A stretch of DNA of 64,000 nt from Bovifimicola sp050309585 (GTDB taxonomy: Bacteria > Bacillota > Clostridia > Lachnospirales > Lachnospiraceae), in contig JBNRML010000147.1 of assembly GCA_050309585.1 (NCBI GenBank), positions 1 through 64,000 on the forward strand, written 5' to 3'. Below, piece by piece: positions 55,404 to 62,750 of this stretch (the stretch's first letter is position 1; each line of letters starts with the position of its first letter). Both the position numbers and the translations under genes were made by a program. The notes beneath the pieces are model-generated. The model did no database searches, was not told where the DNA came from, and saw only the letters and a program-made list of their open reading frames with translations.

Positions 55404-56163
55404 AATAAAAAAGGCCTTTGAAAATGGCAAGGCATTTATACCTTTTATTACATGTGGAGACCCTGATTTAGAGACCACGGAAAAAGTGGTGAAGGCTGCG
55501 GTGGAAAATGGAGCAGATTTAATTGAACTTGGAATTCCATTTTCGGATCCTACAGCAGAAGGTCCTGTGATTCAGGGGGCAAACATAAGAGCCTTAAGCG
55601 ACGGTGTCACAACAGATGATGTGTTTGATTTAGTGAGAAAACTTCGAAAAGATGTCACAGTTCCAATGGTATTTATGACTTATGCAAATGTGGTATTTTC
55701 ATATGGAGCGGAGAAATTTATTCAAGGCTGCAATGAAATTGGAATTGACGGACTGATTTTACCGGATTTGCCATATGAAGAAAAAGATGAGTTTCTTCCA
55801 TTGTGCAGGAAGTTTGATGTTGACTTGATTTCTTTGATTGCACCGACATCGGAAAATCGAATTGCAATGATTGCAAAAGAGGCAGAGGGCTTTATTTACC
55901 TTGTATCAAGTCTTGGTGTCACAGGAACGAGAAGTGAGATTAAAACGGATCTTGCATCTATTGTTAGCGTGATTAGGGAGAATACGGACATTCCTTGTGC
56001 CATTGGATTTGGAATATCAACTCCAGAGCAGGCAAAAAAAATGTCTGAAATATCAGATGGCGCAATTGTCGGTTCTGCCATCATAAAAATCATCGAAAAA
56101 TATGGCAAGGAATCGCCAAAGTATGTGGGAGAATATGTAAAATCAATGAAGGATGTATTATAA
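55396..56163 (+). CDS. trpA: Tryptophan synthase alpha chain
   Basis: A 255-residue TIM barrel that releases indole from indole-3-glycerol phosphate and passes it to TrpB. The catalytic glutamate is in LIELGIPFSDP (E44) and the aspartate in GLILPDLPYEE. The signature reads PTAEGPVIQ, where many homologues have VADGP. ATG 55396 follows GGAGGATATCT and overlaps the end of trpB. Last gene of trpDCFBA. Confidence 0.95.
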   Translation: MSRIKKAFENGKAFIPFITCGDPDLETTEKVVKAAVENGADLIELGIPFSDPTAEGPVIQGANIRALSDGVTTDDVFDLVRKLRKDVTVPMVFMTYANVVFSYGAEKFIQGCNEIGIDGLILPDLPYEEKDEFLPLCRKFDVDLISLIAPTSENRIAMIAKEAEGFIYLVSSLGVTGTRSEIKTDLASIVSVIRENTDIPCAIGFGISTPEQAKKMSEISDGAIVGSAIIKIIEKYGKESPKYVGEYVKSMKDVL

Positions 56164-56258
56164 TATAGAATTATGTGAAGAATATATGTTTATAGGGATG
56201 GCATAGTATTTCAAAGGATTGAAATTTGGGATATTGTGCCATTTAGTTTCGAAAGATT

Positions 56259-56304
56259 GACGCGTGTTTTCGCAAATAAATTTGCTCCGACATGGAGGAT
56301 TAGT
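56259..56304 (+). repeat. Hairpin-element tail before nhaC (copy c)
   Basis: A 46-bp block (GACGCGTGTTTTC, GCAAATAAATTTGC, TCCGACATGG, AGGATTAGT) ends at the nhaC ATG. It matches 62124-62169 at 44 of 46 bases. A further imperfect stem (GGCATAGTAT...ATATTGTGCC, about 56200-56240) lies upstream. The block supplies the Shine-Dalgarno. Confidence 0.75.
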
Positions 56305-57621
56305 ATGAAAAAAAGAAATGCAAAAGCATTACTTCCGATTTATGTGTTTGTTGTTTTGTATCTGGGATTGGGAGTAATTTTTGAATATGGATTAAAAATT
56401 GAAATGGGCTTTTATAAGGTACCGGTAGTGGTGATTTTTCTTGTGGCACTATTTGTTGCCTGTCTGCAAAACAGAAGTATTAAATTGAACGACAAGCTTG
56501 AGATTATGGGAAAAGGAATTAGCGATCCGAACATTATAACAATGATTATTATTTTTATGATGGCTGGAATTTTTGTGGGAGTAGTTGGAAGAAGCTCGGC
56601 AAATAGTGTTGCGTATTTTATTTTATCATTTATTCCACCCCGGTTTGCTGTGGTGGCTCTTTTTGTTGTAAGCTGCTTTGTATCCCTTGCAATGGGAACC
56701 TCTGTTGGAACAATTACACTTATTGTGCCGATTGGAATAGCGGTGTCAAAGGTCTCGGGTTTTGAAATGCCACTTTGTATTGCCTCAGTAATGGGTGGTG
56801 CAATGTTTGGTGATAATCTTTCATTTATTTCTGATACTACAATTGCGGCCTGTAATGGACAGGGGTGTAAAATGAAGGATAAATTCAGAGAAAACTTTTT
56901 TATTGCATTGCCTGCGGCGGTTGTCAGTCTCGTGATTATTTTTATTTTATCGGTAAACAGCTATAATGGCGGATTTGTTAATGAAAAATATGATTTGATA
57001 CAGATTATTCCGTACGTGTTAGTATTTTTTGGTGGAATAGCAGGTTTAAATGTTTTTGTTGTATTATTTACAGGAATAGTCAGTGGTTCTATAATAATGT
57101 TAGCAACAGGCATCATACATCCAACTGAACTACTTGAAAATATGGGAGATGGTGCAGCAGGAATGTATGAAACCAGTATGGTTGCAATTCTTGTGGCTGC
57201 AATATGTGCTTTGATTAAAGAATACGGTGGATTTGCAGCTCTTTTGCACTGGATTAAAACTATTTTTAAAGGGAAAAAAGGCGGACTTCTGGGAATGGGT
57301 CTTTTGGTTGGACTTATGGACATTGCCACGGCAAACAATACAGTTGCAATTGTAATGGCAAATCCGATTGCAAAGGAAATGTCAAAGGACTATGGAATCA
57401 GCAATAAAAAAGCAGCATCTATTCTGGATACATTTTCCTGTATTTTTCAGGGAATAATTCCTTACGGTGCACAAATGCTTGTGGCTATTTCGGCAGCAGC
57501 AAATTTAGGAGAAAAAGTCAGTGCTTTTGATATTTTGCCGGTATTGTTTTATCCGTATATGTTATTAATCAGCTCGTTGATTTTTATATTTGTCATTAAT
57601 GCAGAAAGGAGTAAGATATAA
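56305..57621 (+). CDS. nhaC: NhaC-family Na+/H+ antiporter
   Basis: A 438-residue membrane protein with about 11-12 transmembrane segments. GTSVGTITLIVPIGIAVS and GGAMFGDNLSFISDTTIAA are signature segments of the NhaC/Na+:H+ antiporter family, and the latter carries conserved acidic residues. It exchanges sodium for protons, or possibly other cation/metabolite pairs as in MleN. ATG 56305 is taken as start; the frame open to 56236 reads through the hairpin element and adds a non-family sequence. Confidence 0.88.
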   Translation: MKKRNAKALLPIYVFVVLYLGLGVIFEYGLKIEMGFYKVPVVVIFLVALFVACLQNRSIKLNDKLEIMGKGISDPNIITMIIIFMMAGIFVGVVGRSSANSVAYFILSFIPPRFAVVALFVVSCFVSLAMGTSVGTITLIVPIGIAVSKVSGFEMPLCIASVMGGAMFGDNLSFISDTTIAACNGQGCKMKDKFRENFFIALPAAVVSLVIIFILSVNSYNGGFVNEKYDLIQIIPYVLVFFGGIAGLNVFVVLFTGIVSGSIIMLATGIIHPTELLENMGDGAAGMYETSMVAILVAAICALIKEYGGFAALLHWIKTIFKGKKGGLLGMGLLVGLMDIATANNTVAIVMANPIAKEMSKDYGISNKKAASILDTFSCIFQGIIPYGAQMLVAISAAANLGEKVSAFDILPVLFYPYMLLISSLIFIFVINAERSKI

Positions 57622-57626
57622 AAAAA

Positions 57627-58163
57627 ATGCAGGTTAACGGAAAAGAATTTGAAATTAAGAAATTGTTAGGTAAAGGAAAGGGCGGATATTCATATTTAGC
57701 AACTGATGGTGAAAACGAGTATGTTTTGAAGCAGATTCATCATGAACCTTGTGACTATTATCAGTTTGGAGACAAGATACAATCAGAGATTAACGATTAC
57801 AAAAAGCTTTCTGAAATTGGAATAAGAATTCCCAAAATGCTTGATGTGGATGTGGAAAATGAGCGGATTTTAAAAGAATATGTAAATGGTGATACAATAT
57901 TTGATTTAGTAAAAAGAGGTGAGGATGTCAGCAGATACGTTGAACAGCTAAATGATATGTGCAAAATTTTGTATGCTGCAAATACAAATATTGATTATTT
58001 TCCGACAAATTTTGTGGTACAGGATGATTTGATATATTACATAGATTTTGAATGTAATACATATATGCAAGAGTGGAATTTTGAAAATTGGGGAATAAAG
58101 TACTGGTCACAAACACCAGAATTTTTACAGTATGTTGATGAACACAGTGGAGGTGAAAACTGA
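57627..58163 (+). CDS. Small protein-kinase-like protein
   Basis: A 178-residue protein with the outline of a kinase fold. A glycine-rich loop (LLGKGKGGYSYLA) is at residues 11-24, a VAIK-type lysine is in YVLKQI near 36, an acidic residue is in SEINDYKKL, a catalytic-loop-like NIDYFPTNFVV has D...N, and IDFE replaces DFG. It is much shorter than ordinary Ser/Thr kinases and closer to RIO/aminoglycoside-kinase-like minimal folds. Substrate unknown. It starts 5 bp after nhaC and is probably cotranscribed. Confidence 0.6.
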   Translation: MQVNGKEFEIKKLLGKGKGGYSYLATDGENEYVLKQIHHEPCDYYQFGDKIQSEINDYKKLSEIGIRIPKMLDVDVENERILKEYVNGDTIFDLVKRGEDVSRYVEQLNDMCKILYAANTNIDYFPTNFVVQDDLIYYIDFECNTYMQEWNFENWGIKYWSQTPEFLQYVDEHSGGEN

Positions 58164-58223
58164 GGAAATATCTGCCAAAATGAAAAAAGCAGAAATTAAT
58201 TTATGAGAATGGAGGCATAACAT

Positions 58224-58637
58224 ATGTGGTTTATTTTTGCTTTATTATCAGCAATATTTGCTGCTCTGACTTCCATACTTGCCAAGGTGGGAATAGAAGG
58301 AGTCAATTCTAATCTTGCCACCGCAATTCGTACAGTCGTTGTAGTGGTAATGTCATGGGGAATGGTGTTTCTGACAGGTGCGCAAAGCGGTCTGTCTGAA
58401 ATAGGGAAGAAGAGCTTTATATTTCTTATTTTATCTGGACTTGCAACAGGTGCTTCATGGTTATGCTACTATAAGGCATTACAGATTGGTGAGGCATCAA
58501 AGGTGGTGCCCGTAGATAAATTAAGTGTTGTAATTACTCTCATACTTGCCTTTGTTTTTTTACATGAACAGTTCACAACAAAATCATTTATAGGATGTGT
58601 TTTGATTGGTGCAGGCACGTTGATTATGGTTTTATAG
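58224..58637 (+). CDS. Half-size EamA-family transporter
   Basis: A 137-residue membrane protein with four transmembrane helices, a single EamA unit (LLSAIFAALTSILAKVGIEG at the N-terminus; FVFLHEQFTTKSFIG near the end). Full EamA transporters have two such units, so this one should act as a dimer, like the small multidrug-resistance group. Substrate unknown. GGAGG lies 9 nt before ATG. Confidence 0.85.
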   Translation: MWFIFALLSAIFAALTSILAKVGIEGVNSNLATAIRTVVVVVMSWGMVFLTGAQSGLSEIGKKSFIFLILSGLATGASWLCYYKALQIGEASKVVPVDKLSVVITLILAFVFLHEQFTTKSFIGCVLIGAGTLIMVL

Positions 58638-58880
58638 AGAGCGAAGTTTTATTAGGATTATTTTTGAGAGTGCTTTTTTAAAAATGAATATATGAAGATT
58701 ATTTTTTACAATGCATAATGTAAGGAGAGTGGCGCAGAGTGGCAGAAATATAAGGATTTGATTTAAGATAATGGTGAAATGAGTTGAGATAAATATCCTC
58801 AAAAAAATAAGTTGCATTATATGAATCAATATATTAACATGGTATAGTGTATTTGTATCAAAATAAAAGAGGAGACACTA

Positions 58881-59501
58881 ATGAAAAAGGTGACGCCCCA
58901 GAAAAGTGAATCAAGCCTGGAGAGGGAAGTGATTCTTGATGCATTGTGTGAGTTGGGAGACGGAACCCTGTGTAACATTGAGATGCAGAAATCAAATTCC
59001 AATGACGACATTAAAAGAGTAAGATTTCATGCCTCAATACTTACCGTTAACCACACACCGAAAAACACAAAATTCAGTGACATTCCGAACATCAAGATTC
59101 TGTACATAACGGAATATGATGCGCTGGGAAATGGTCAGGCCGTAACCCATATATCAAGATGCCAGATGACAGCTGATATGTACAGGCCGATTAATGATGG
59201 GGAAGACATAGTATTTGCAAATGCCAGGAGTGATGAGGAAAACAAATACACTCATTTATTAAAGTTGTTTTTGCAAAAAGAAAGCTTTGATGATAAAATG
59301 TACCCAGAATTAAGTAAAACCATAAAATATTACAAGGATTCTGAGGAAGGACGTGAGATTATGTGTGAAATCGTTGAAGAATACGCAAAAGAGATATATG
59401 CCGATGAACTTGCAAAAAAAGACGCTGAACTCAAAGCGGTAAAGGCAGAGAAAGATGCTGAGATTGCAGAACTGAGAAAGTTACTTAACGAGAAAAAATA
59501 A
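58881..59501 (+). CDS. Rpn-family PD-(D/E)XK nuclease, N-terminally short
   Basis: A 206-residue protein resembling the PF12784 group (Rpn/transposase-associated nucleases). It shows the core VILDALCELGDGTLCNIEMQ (D and E-x-Q), KRVRFHASIL and ITEYDALGNGQAVTHISR, and ends in a lysine/glutamate-rich coiled coil. Family members normally carry about 60 further residues before this point, which are missing; the ATG has a good GAGGAG site, so the short form may be made. Function inferred: DNA cleavage promoting recombination, if active. Confidence 0.7.
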   Translation: MKKVTPQKSESSLEREVILDALCELGDGTLCNIEMQKSNSNDDIKRVRFHASILTVNHTPKNTKFSDIPNIKILYITEYDALGNGQAVTHISRCQMTADMYRPINDGEDIVFANARSDEENKYTHLLKLFLQKESFDDKMYPELSKTIKYYKDSEEGREIMCEIVEEYAKEIYADELAKKDAELKAVKAEKDAEIAELRKLLNEKK

Positions 59502-59512
59502 CAGTAATAGCG

Positions 59513-59546
59513 ACGGGTGGACGTAATGTCTGCCCGTTATTTTTTT
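59513..59546 (+). terminator. Terminator after the Rpn-like gene
   Basis: ACGGGTGGAC and GTCTGCCCGT form a 10-bp stem (two G-U pairs) with a GTAAT loop, followed by TATTTTTTT. Confidence 0.88.
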
Positions 59547-59579
59547 CCACCGGGCGGGAAAATATTGGTATGAAAAAGT

Positions 59580-59608
59580 TTGAATATTGATGGGAAATCA
59601 GTTATAAT
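59580..59608 (+). promoter_or_regulatory. Promoter of the 780-residue gene
   Basis: TTGAAT (59580-59585) and TATAAT (59603-59608) are separated by 17 bp, just after the preceding terminator. Confidence 0.75.
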
Positions 59609-59679
59609 AATGGGAAAGACGCAATTTGCAAGTTCTTTTTTAATTTTATATTTTATATTGGCGGGAAATGAGGATTGTA

Positions 59680-62022
59680 ATGGAAGAATTGATATTAAAT
59701 AGCATAAATGATGTGAAAAAAGGAAAAATTATTTATTCCATTGGTGAGAAAATGAGCGGAATAAGTATTATAGAAAGTGGAAGAGTGCTTGTGTTTGATG
59801 CAGGTACAAAAATTGTGTGTGGTCCGGGAAATGTTTTGGGCATAAGCAATTTGAATGATGAAAACTATTCTTTAAATCATGTATCTTTAGAAGATGCAAA
59901 AATTTACACGCTTAATATCAATAATTCTGAAGAATTAGGTGATTTCTTAAATGAAAATCCAGAGTATAGATATAAAATAATTGAGGGGATTACAGGCGGG
60001 ATTCTTGAATTATACAAGACATATTGTGAGTATGAAAAAATGGCATCGGGGCTTAAAGCATTTATGGTTAATTCTTACCATATGCTAAATGTATTTGCAA
60101 AGAACTGTGGAGTGACAGTTCCAAAACTTGACGTTATAGAGAAGATGCCGATGGTTGAGCTGGATGATATTACATATAAAACGGAGTATTATATTAGTCT
60201 TAACAATATGGAAGGTCGTATTAGAAAAGAATATTTTTCTAATAATAATATTATTGCCTGCCACCATATTGATGAACAGATTGAAATAGTAAATATTTTA
60301 TTTAAGGAATGTGATAAATTAAATTTATATTTACAGAAGCTGGCAAAGGGACTTATTGATAAAGACGAGTGCCTTATGGCAACAGCAGCCCAATTACTGG
60401 TAGACGCCAGAAAATTGAAGCATAATGATGAGATACCTCTCAATATGTTTAAAAAAATAAAGAAGAAATGCGAAGAGTTAGATAATCTTTTTGCAAACAG
60501 AAGTGGAAGAAAATTAAATATATTAAGAGAAAGAATTGAGCAGATTACAGATTTGTTCAGAGATGAAATTGAAGCAAGTATGCTGATTGAGGCCAAGGAC
60601 AGAAGTTCGAAAACTACTGTAAAGTATGCCGGAACAGACATTGAAATTATTAATAAGGAAGTAGATAAAACCTTTGAAAAACTTATGGAATATGGCGAAC
60701 TTGAAGAAGCAGATAAACTTGAATTCAGAAAGCAAATGGTTTGTTTCATAAAACTTAAGGACAAACAGTCTACTGACGGAGAGATTAGAAAGCTGAGACA
60801 AATGCTTAGCCAGAATTTTTATAAGCTGTATGAAAAAATATTCTTAAAGAGATGTGAAGATGATGAGGAAAACAGAATTGTGGATCTGTTTTTGATTTAT
60901 GGCTTACTTGATGAGCGTCTTTTGAGTAAGGATCAGATTGTAGAGTTGTACTGTCATGATGAACAGTATGACGAGATGGAAGGTTACAGGGTATACAATG
61001 CAAAACAGTGGCTCGAAGCCATTTATAATGGTGAAAAGGAACCATCAAAGAATGAATTTGATTTGGACTATCAGGAGTATCTTCGTGAGAAGAAGAAAAC
61101 CAAGGAGATAACTGATGAACAGTATAAGGAAGAAATTGACGATACAACAAAGAAAGTGTCTTACGAAATACATAATATGTTCCGGCTTACAAGCAGAATG
61201 GTAAGCGGACAGGCAGGAATTTTTGTTCCCTTCATATATAAAGAGAATTTTATGGGACATCTTGATAAGAGTATCATGCCTGCAGAGCAGGTAAATGCCC
61301 TTATAACCTCGATTTCAAATATAGACTATTCATTATTCTACCGCGAGAGAATGATAAGTGAACCAGAACACAGGATTGATAAAGAGTACGTTCAGGAAGA
61401 ATATCTGCCAGATATCGTATTGGTTCCGGTGTATGGTAATAATGTTATTATGTGGCAGGACATTGAGGGAAGAAAGAGAAGTACACACGGACGATTTGTA
61501 TTTCCTATCTTTTCGGAGGTGGATATGGAGGACAGTGCAATAAAGGCCTGCGGAAGGTTCAGATGGGAATTGTGCAAGACTATACAGGGAGCCAACTGGA
61601 ATAATCTTCAGATTAAATCCCTCACGTCAGAGTATGCAGATTACATTCAGTTCTACAAAAAAAATCACAGTCTTTCTGATGACAAGAAGGAAAAGATTAA
61701 GATGCAGATTCAAAAGGGAAGAGGAAATACAAAGGAAATATTTGTCATTGATTACCTTGCCTGGATAAAGAGCGAATCATCAGGTGCTATGCGACTTAAT
61801 AAGGTGGCAAGGGAAATACTTGCGACCTATTGTCCGTTTAATGCAGATATAAGAAAGAAACTTGTGGCACAGCCACTTTTTGAGGAGGCAATGGGAAGGT
61901 ATCAGCATCAGAAGGCATTAAAGGTTAGGGAGGTAAATAACAGATATCAAAGTTATAAAAACAAAGGAATTGAATTATTGCCTTCCATGGAAAAAACATT
62001 GGAATTTTACAGCAGGATGTAG
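59680..62022 (+). CDS. Large protein of unknown function with a cyclic-nucleotide-binding-like N-terminus
   Basis: A 780-residue soluble protein. Residues about 10-95 (KGKIIYSIGEKMSGISIIES, GRVLVF, GPGNVLGISNL) follow the beta-roll pattern of CAP-family cNMP-binding domains. The rest is mostly helical and charged, with a more conserved-looking C-terminal part (DIVLVPVYGNNVIMWQDIEG, ACGRFRWELCKTIQGANW). I recognise no enzyme motif or membrane segment. ATG 59680 follows GAGG by 6 nt; ATG 59668 overlaps that site. It has its own promoter and ends in a hairpin element before a histidine phosphatase gene. Confidence 0.75.
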   Translation: MEELILNSINDVKKGKIIYSIGEKMSGISIIESGRVLVFDAGTKIVCGPGNVLGISNLNDENYSLNHVSLEDAKIYTLNINNSEELGDFLNENPEYRYKIIEGITGGILELYKTYCEYEKMASGLKAFMVNSYHMLNVFAKNCGVTVPKLDVIEKMPMVELDDITYKTEYYISLNNMEGRIRKEYFSNNNIIACHHIDEQIEIVNILFKECDKLNLYLQKLAKGLIDKDECLMATAAQLLVDARKLKHNDEIPLNMFKKIKKKCEELDNLFANRSGRKLNILRERIEQITDLFRDEIEASMLIEAKDRSSKTTVKYAGTDIEIINKEVDKTFEKLMEYGELEEADKLEFRKQMVCFIKLKDKQSTDGEIRKLRQMLSQNFYKLYEKIFLKRCEDDEENRIVDLFLIYGLLDERLLSKDQIVELYCHDEQYDEMEGYRVYNAKQWLEAIYNGEKEPSKNEFDLDYQEYLREKKKTKEITDEQYKEEIDDTTKKVSYEIHNMFRLTSRMVSGQAGIFVPFIYKENFMGHLDKSIMPAEQVNALITSISNIDYSLFYRERMISEPEHRIDKEYVQEEYLPDIVLVPVYGNNVIMWQDIEGRKRSTHGRFVFPIFSEVDMEDSAIKACGRFRWELCKTIQGANWNNLQIKSLTSEYADYIQFYKKNHSLSDDKKEKIKMQIQKGRGNTKEIFVIDYLAWIKSESSGAMRLNKVAREILATYCPFNADIRKKLVAQPLFEEAMGRYQHQKALKVREVNNRYQSYKNKGIELLPSMEKTLEFYSRM

Positions 62023-62169
62023 TGTAAAAAATCACACTTAAGTGCTGATTTTTCACACAACGAATTGAGACAAAGCCTCAATTCGAGCTATCGCAGTCGA
62101 GAAACAGGATAACCTGATTTCTCGACGCGTGTCTTTGCAAATAAATTTGCTCCGACATGGAGGATTAGT
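62022..62169 (+). repeat. Multi-hairpin element before the histidine phosphatase gene (copy d)
   Basis: Starting on the last base of the upstream stop codon: GTGTAAAAAATCA pairs with TGATTTTTCACAC (62022-62058). CGAATTGAG pairs with CTCAATTCG (62061-62085). TCGAGAAA-type arms pair across 62097-62125. GCAAAT pairs with ATTTGC (62137-62150). The TGGAGGATTAGT tail follows. The order of stems is the same as in copy b, and the tail is 44/46 identical to copy c. Confidence 0.75.
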
Positions 62170-62181
62170 GAGGAAAAAGAA

Positions 62182-62730
62182 ATGTTATATATTATGAGAC
62201 ACGGAAAAACTGATTGGAATGAGGAGTACAGACTGCAGGGGAGAACCGATATTCCTTTGAATGAAGATGGAAGACTTATGGCAGAAAAGGCGGGAGAGGA
62301 TTACCGGGATGTCAATTTTGATATATGTTATTGCTCGCCTTTAAGCAGGGCACGGGAGACTGCAGAATTAGTATTAAAAAATAGGAATGTGCCGATTATT
62401 GTTGATGACAGACTGGTTGAAATGAGTTTTGGAGTTTTTGAGGGCACACAGAATTGTTACAGTGACCCTGATTGCCCGATGAATGTTTTTTTTCAGGAAC
62501 CCCAAAATTACAAGGGCGTAGAAAATGGCGAGACCATGGAAGAGCTATTTGCAAGGACAGGAGAATTTCTTGAAGAAGTGGTTAAGCCCGGTTTAAAAGA
62601 GGGAAAAGATATTCTAATTATTGGACACGGTGCCATGAATTCAAGTATAGTTTGCCAGATAAAGGGCTTGGCATTGAAGGATTTTTGGAGTCAGGGAATA
62701 AAAAACTGTGAGCTGATGAAACTTATATGA
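62182..62730 (+). CDS. Histidine phosphatase (phosphoglycerate-mutase-like) family protein
   Basis: A 182-residue enzyme of the branch-1 histidine phosphatase family. The phospho-accepting histidine is in YIMRHGKTDWNEEYRLQGRT, the catalytic glutamate in LVEMSFGVFEG and the second histidine in IIGHGAMNSSI. Substrate could be a phosphorylated sugar, nucleotide or cofactor precursor. Start at 62182 has GAGGAAAAAGAA before it, downstream of the hairpin tail. Confidence 0.88.
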   Translation: MLYIMRHGKTDWNEEYRLQGRTDIPLNEDGRLMAEKAGEDYRDVNFDICYCSPLSRARETAELVLKNRNVPIIVDDRLVEMSFGVFEGTQNCYSDPDCPMNVFFQEPQNYKGVENGETMEELFARTGEFLEEVVKPGLKEGKDILIIGHGAMNSSIVCQIKGLALKDFWSQGIKNCELMKLI

Positions 62731-62750
62731 ATTGGAAATGAGGACAAAAG

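Noticed and set aside
56236..56304. A 23-residue N-terminal extension of nhaC
   Set aside because: It is translation of the repeated element tail also present at 62.1 kb; ATG 56305 has GGAGGATT upstream.
58638..58880. Possible small gene between the EamA and Rpn-like genes
   Set aside because: Only a ~10-codon GTG frame follows the AAGGAG-like sequence near 58721; nothing supports a product, and no clear terminator is visible.
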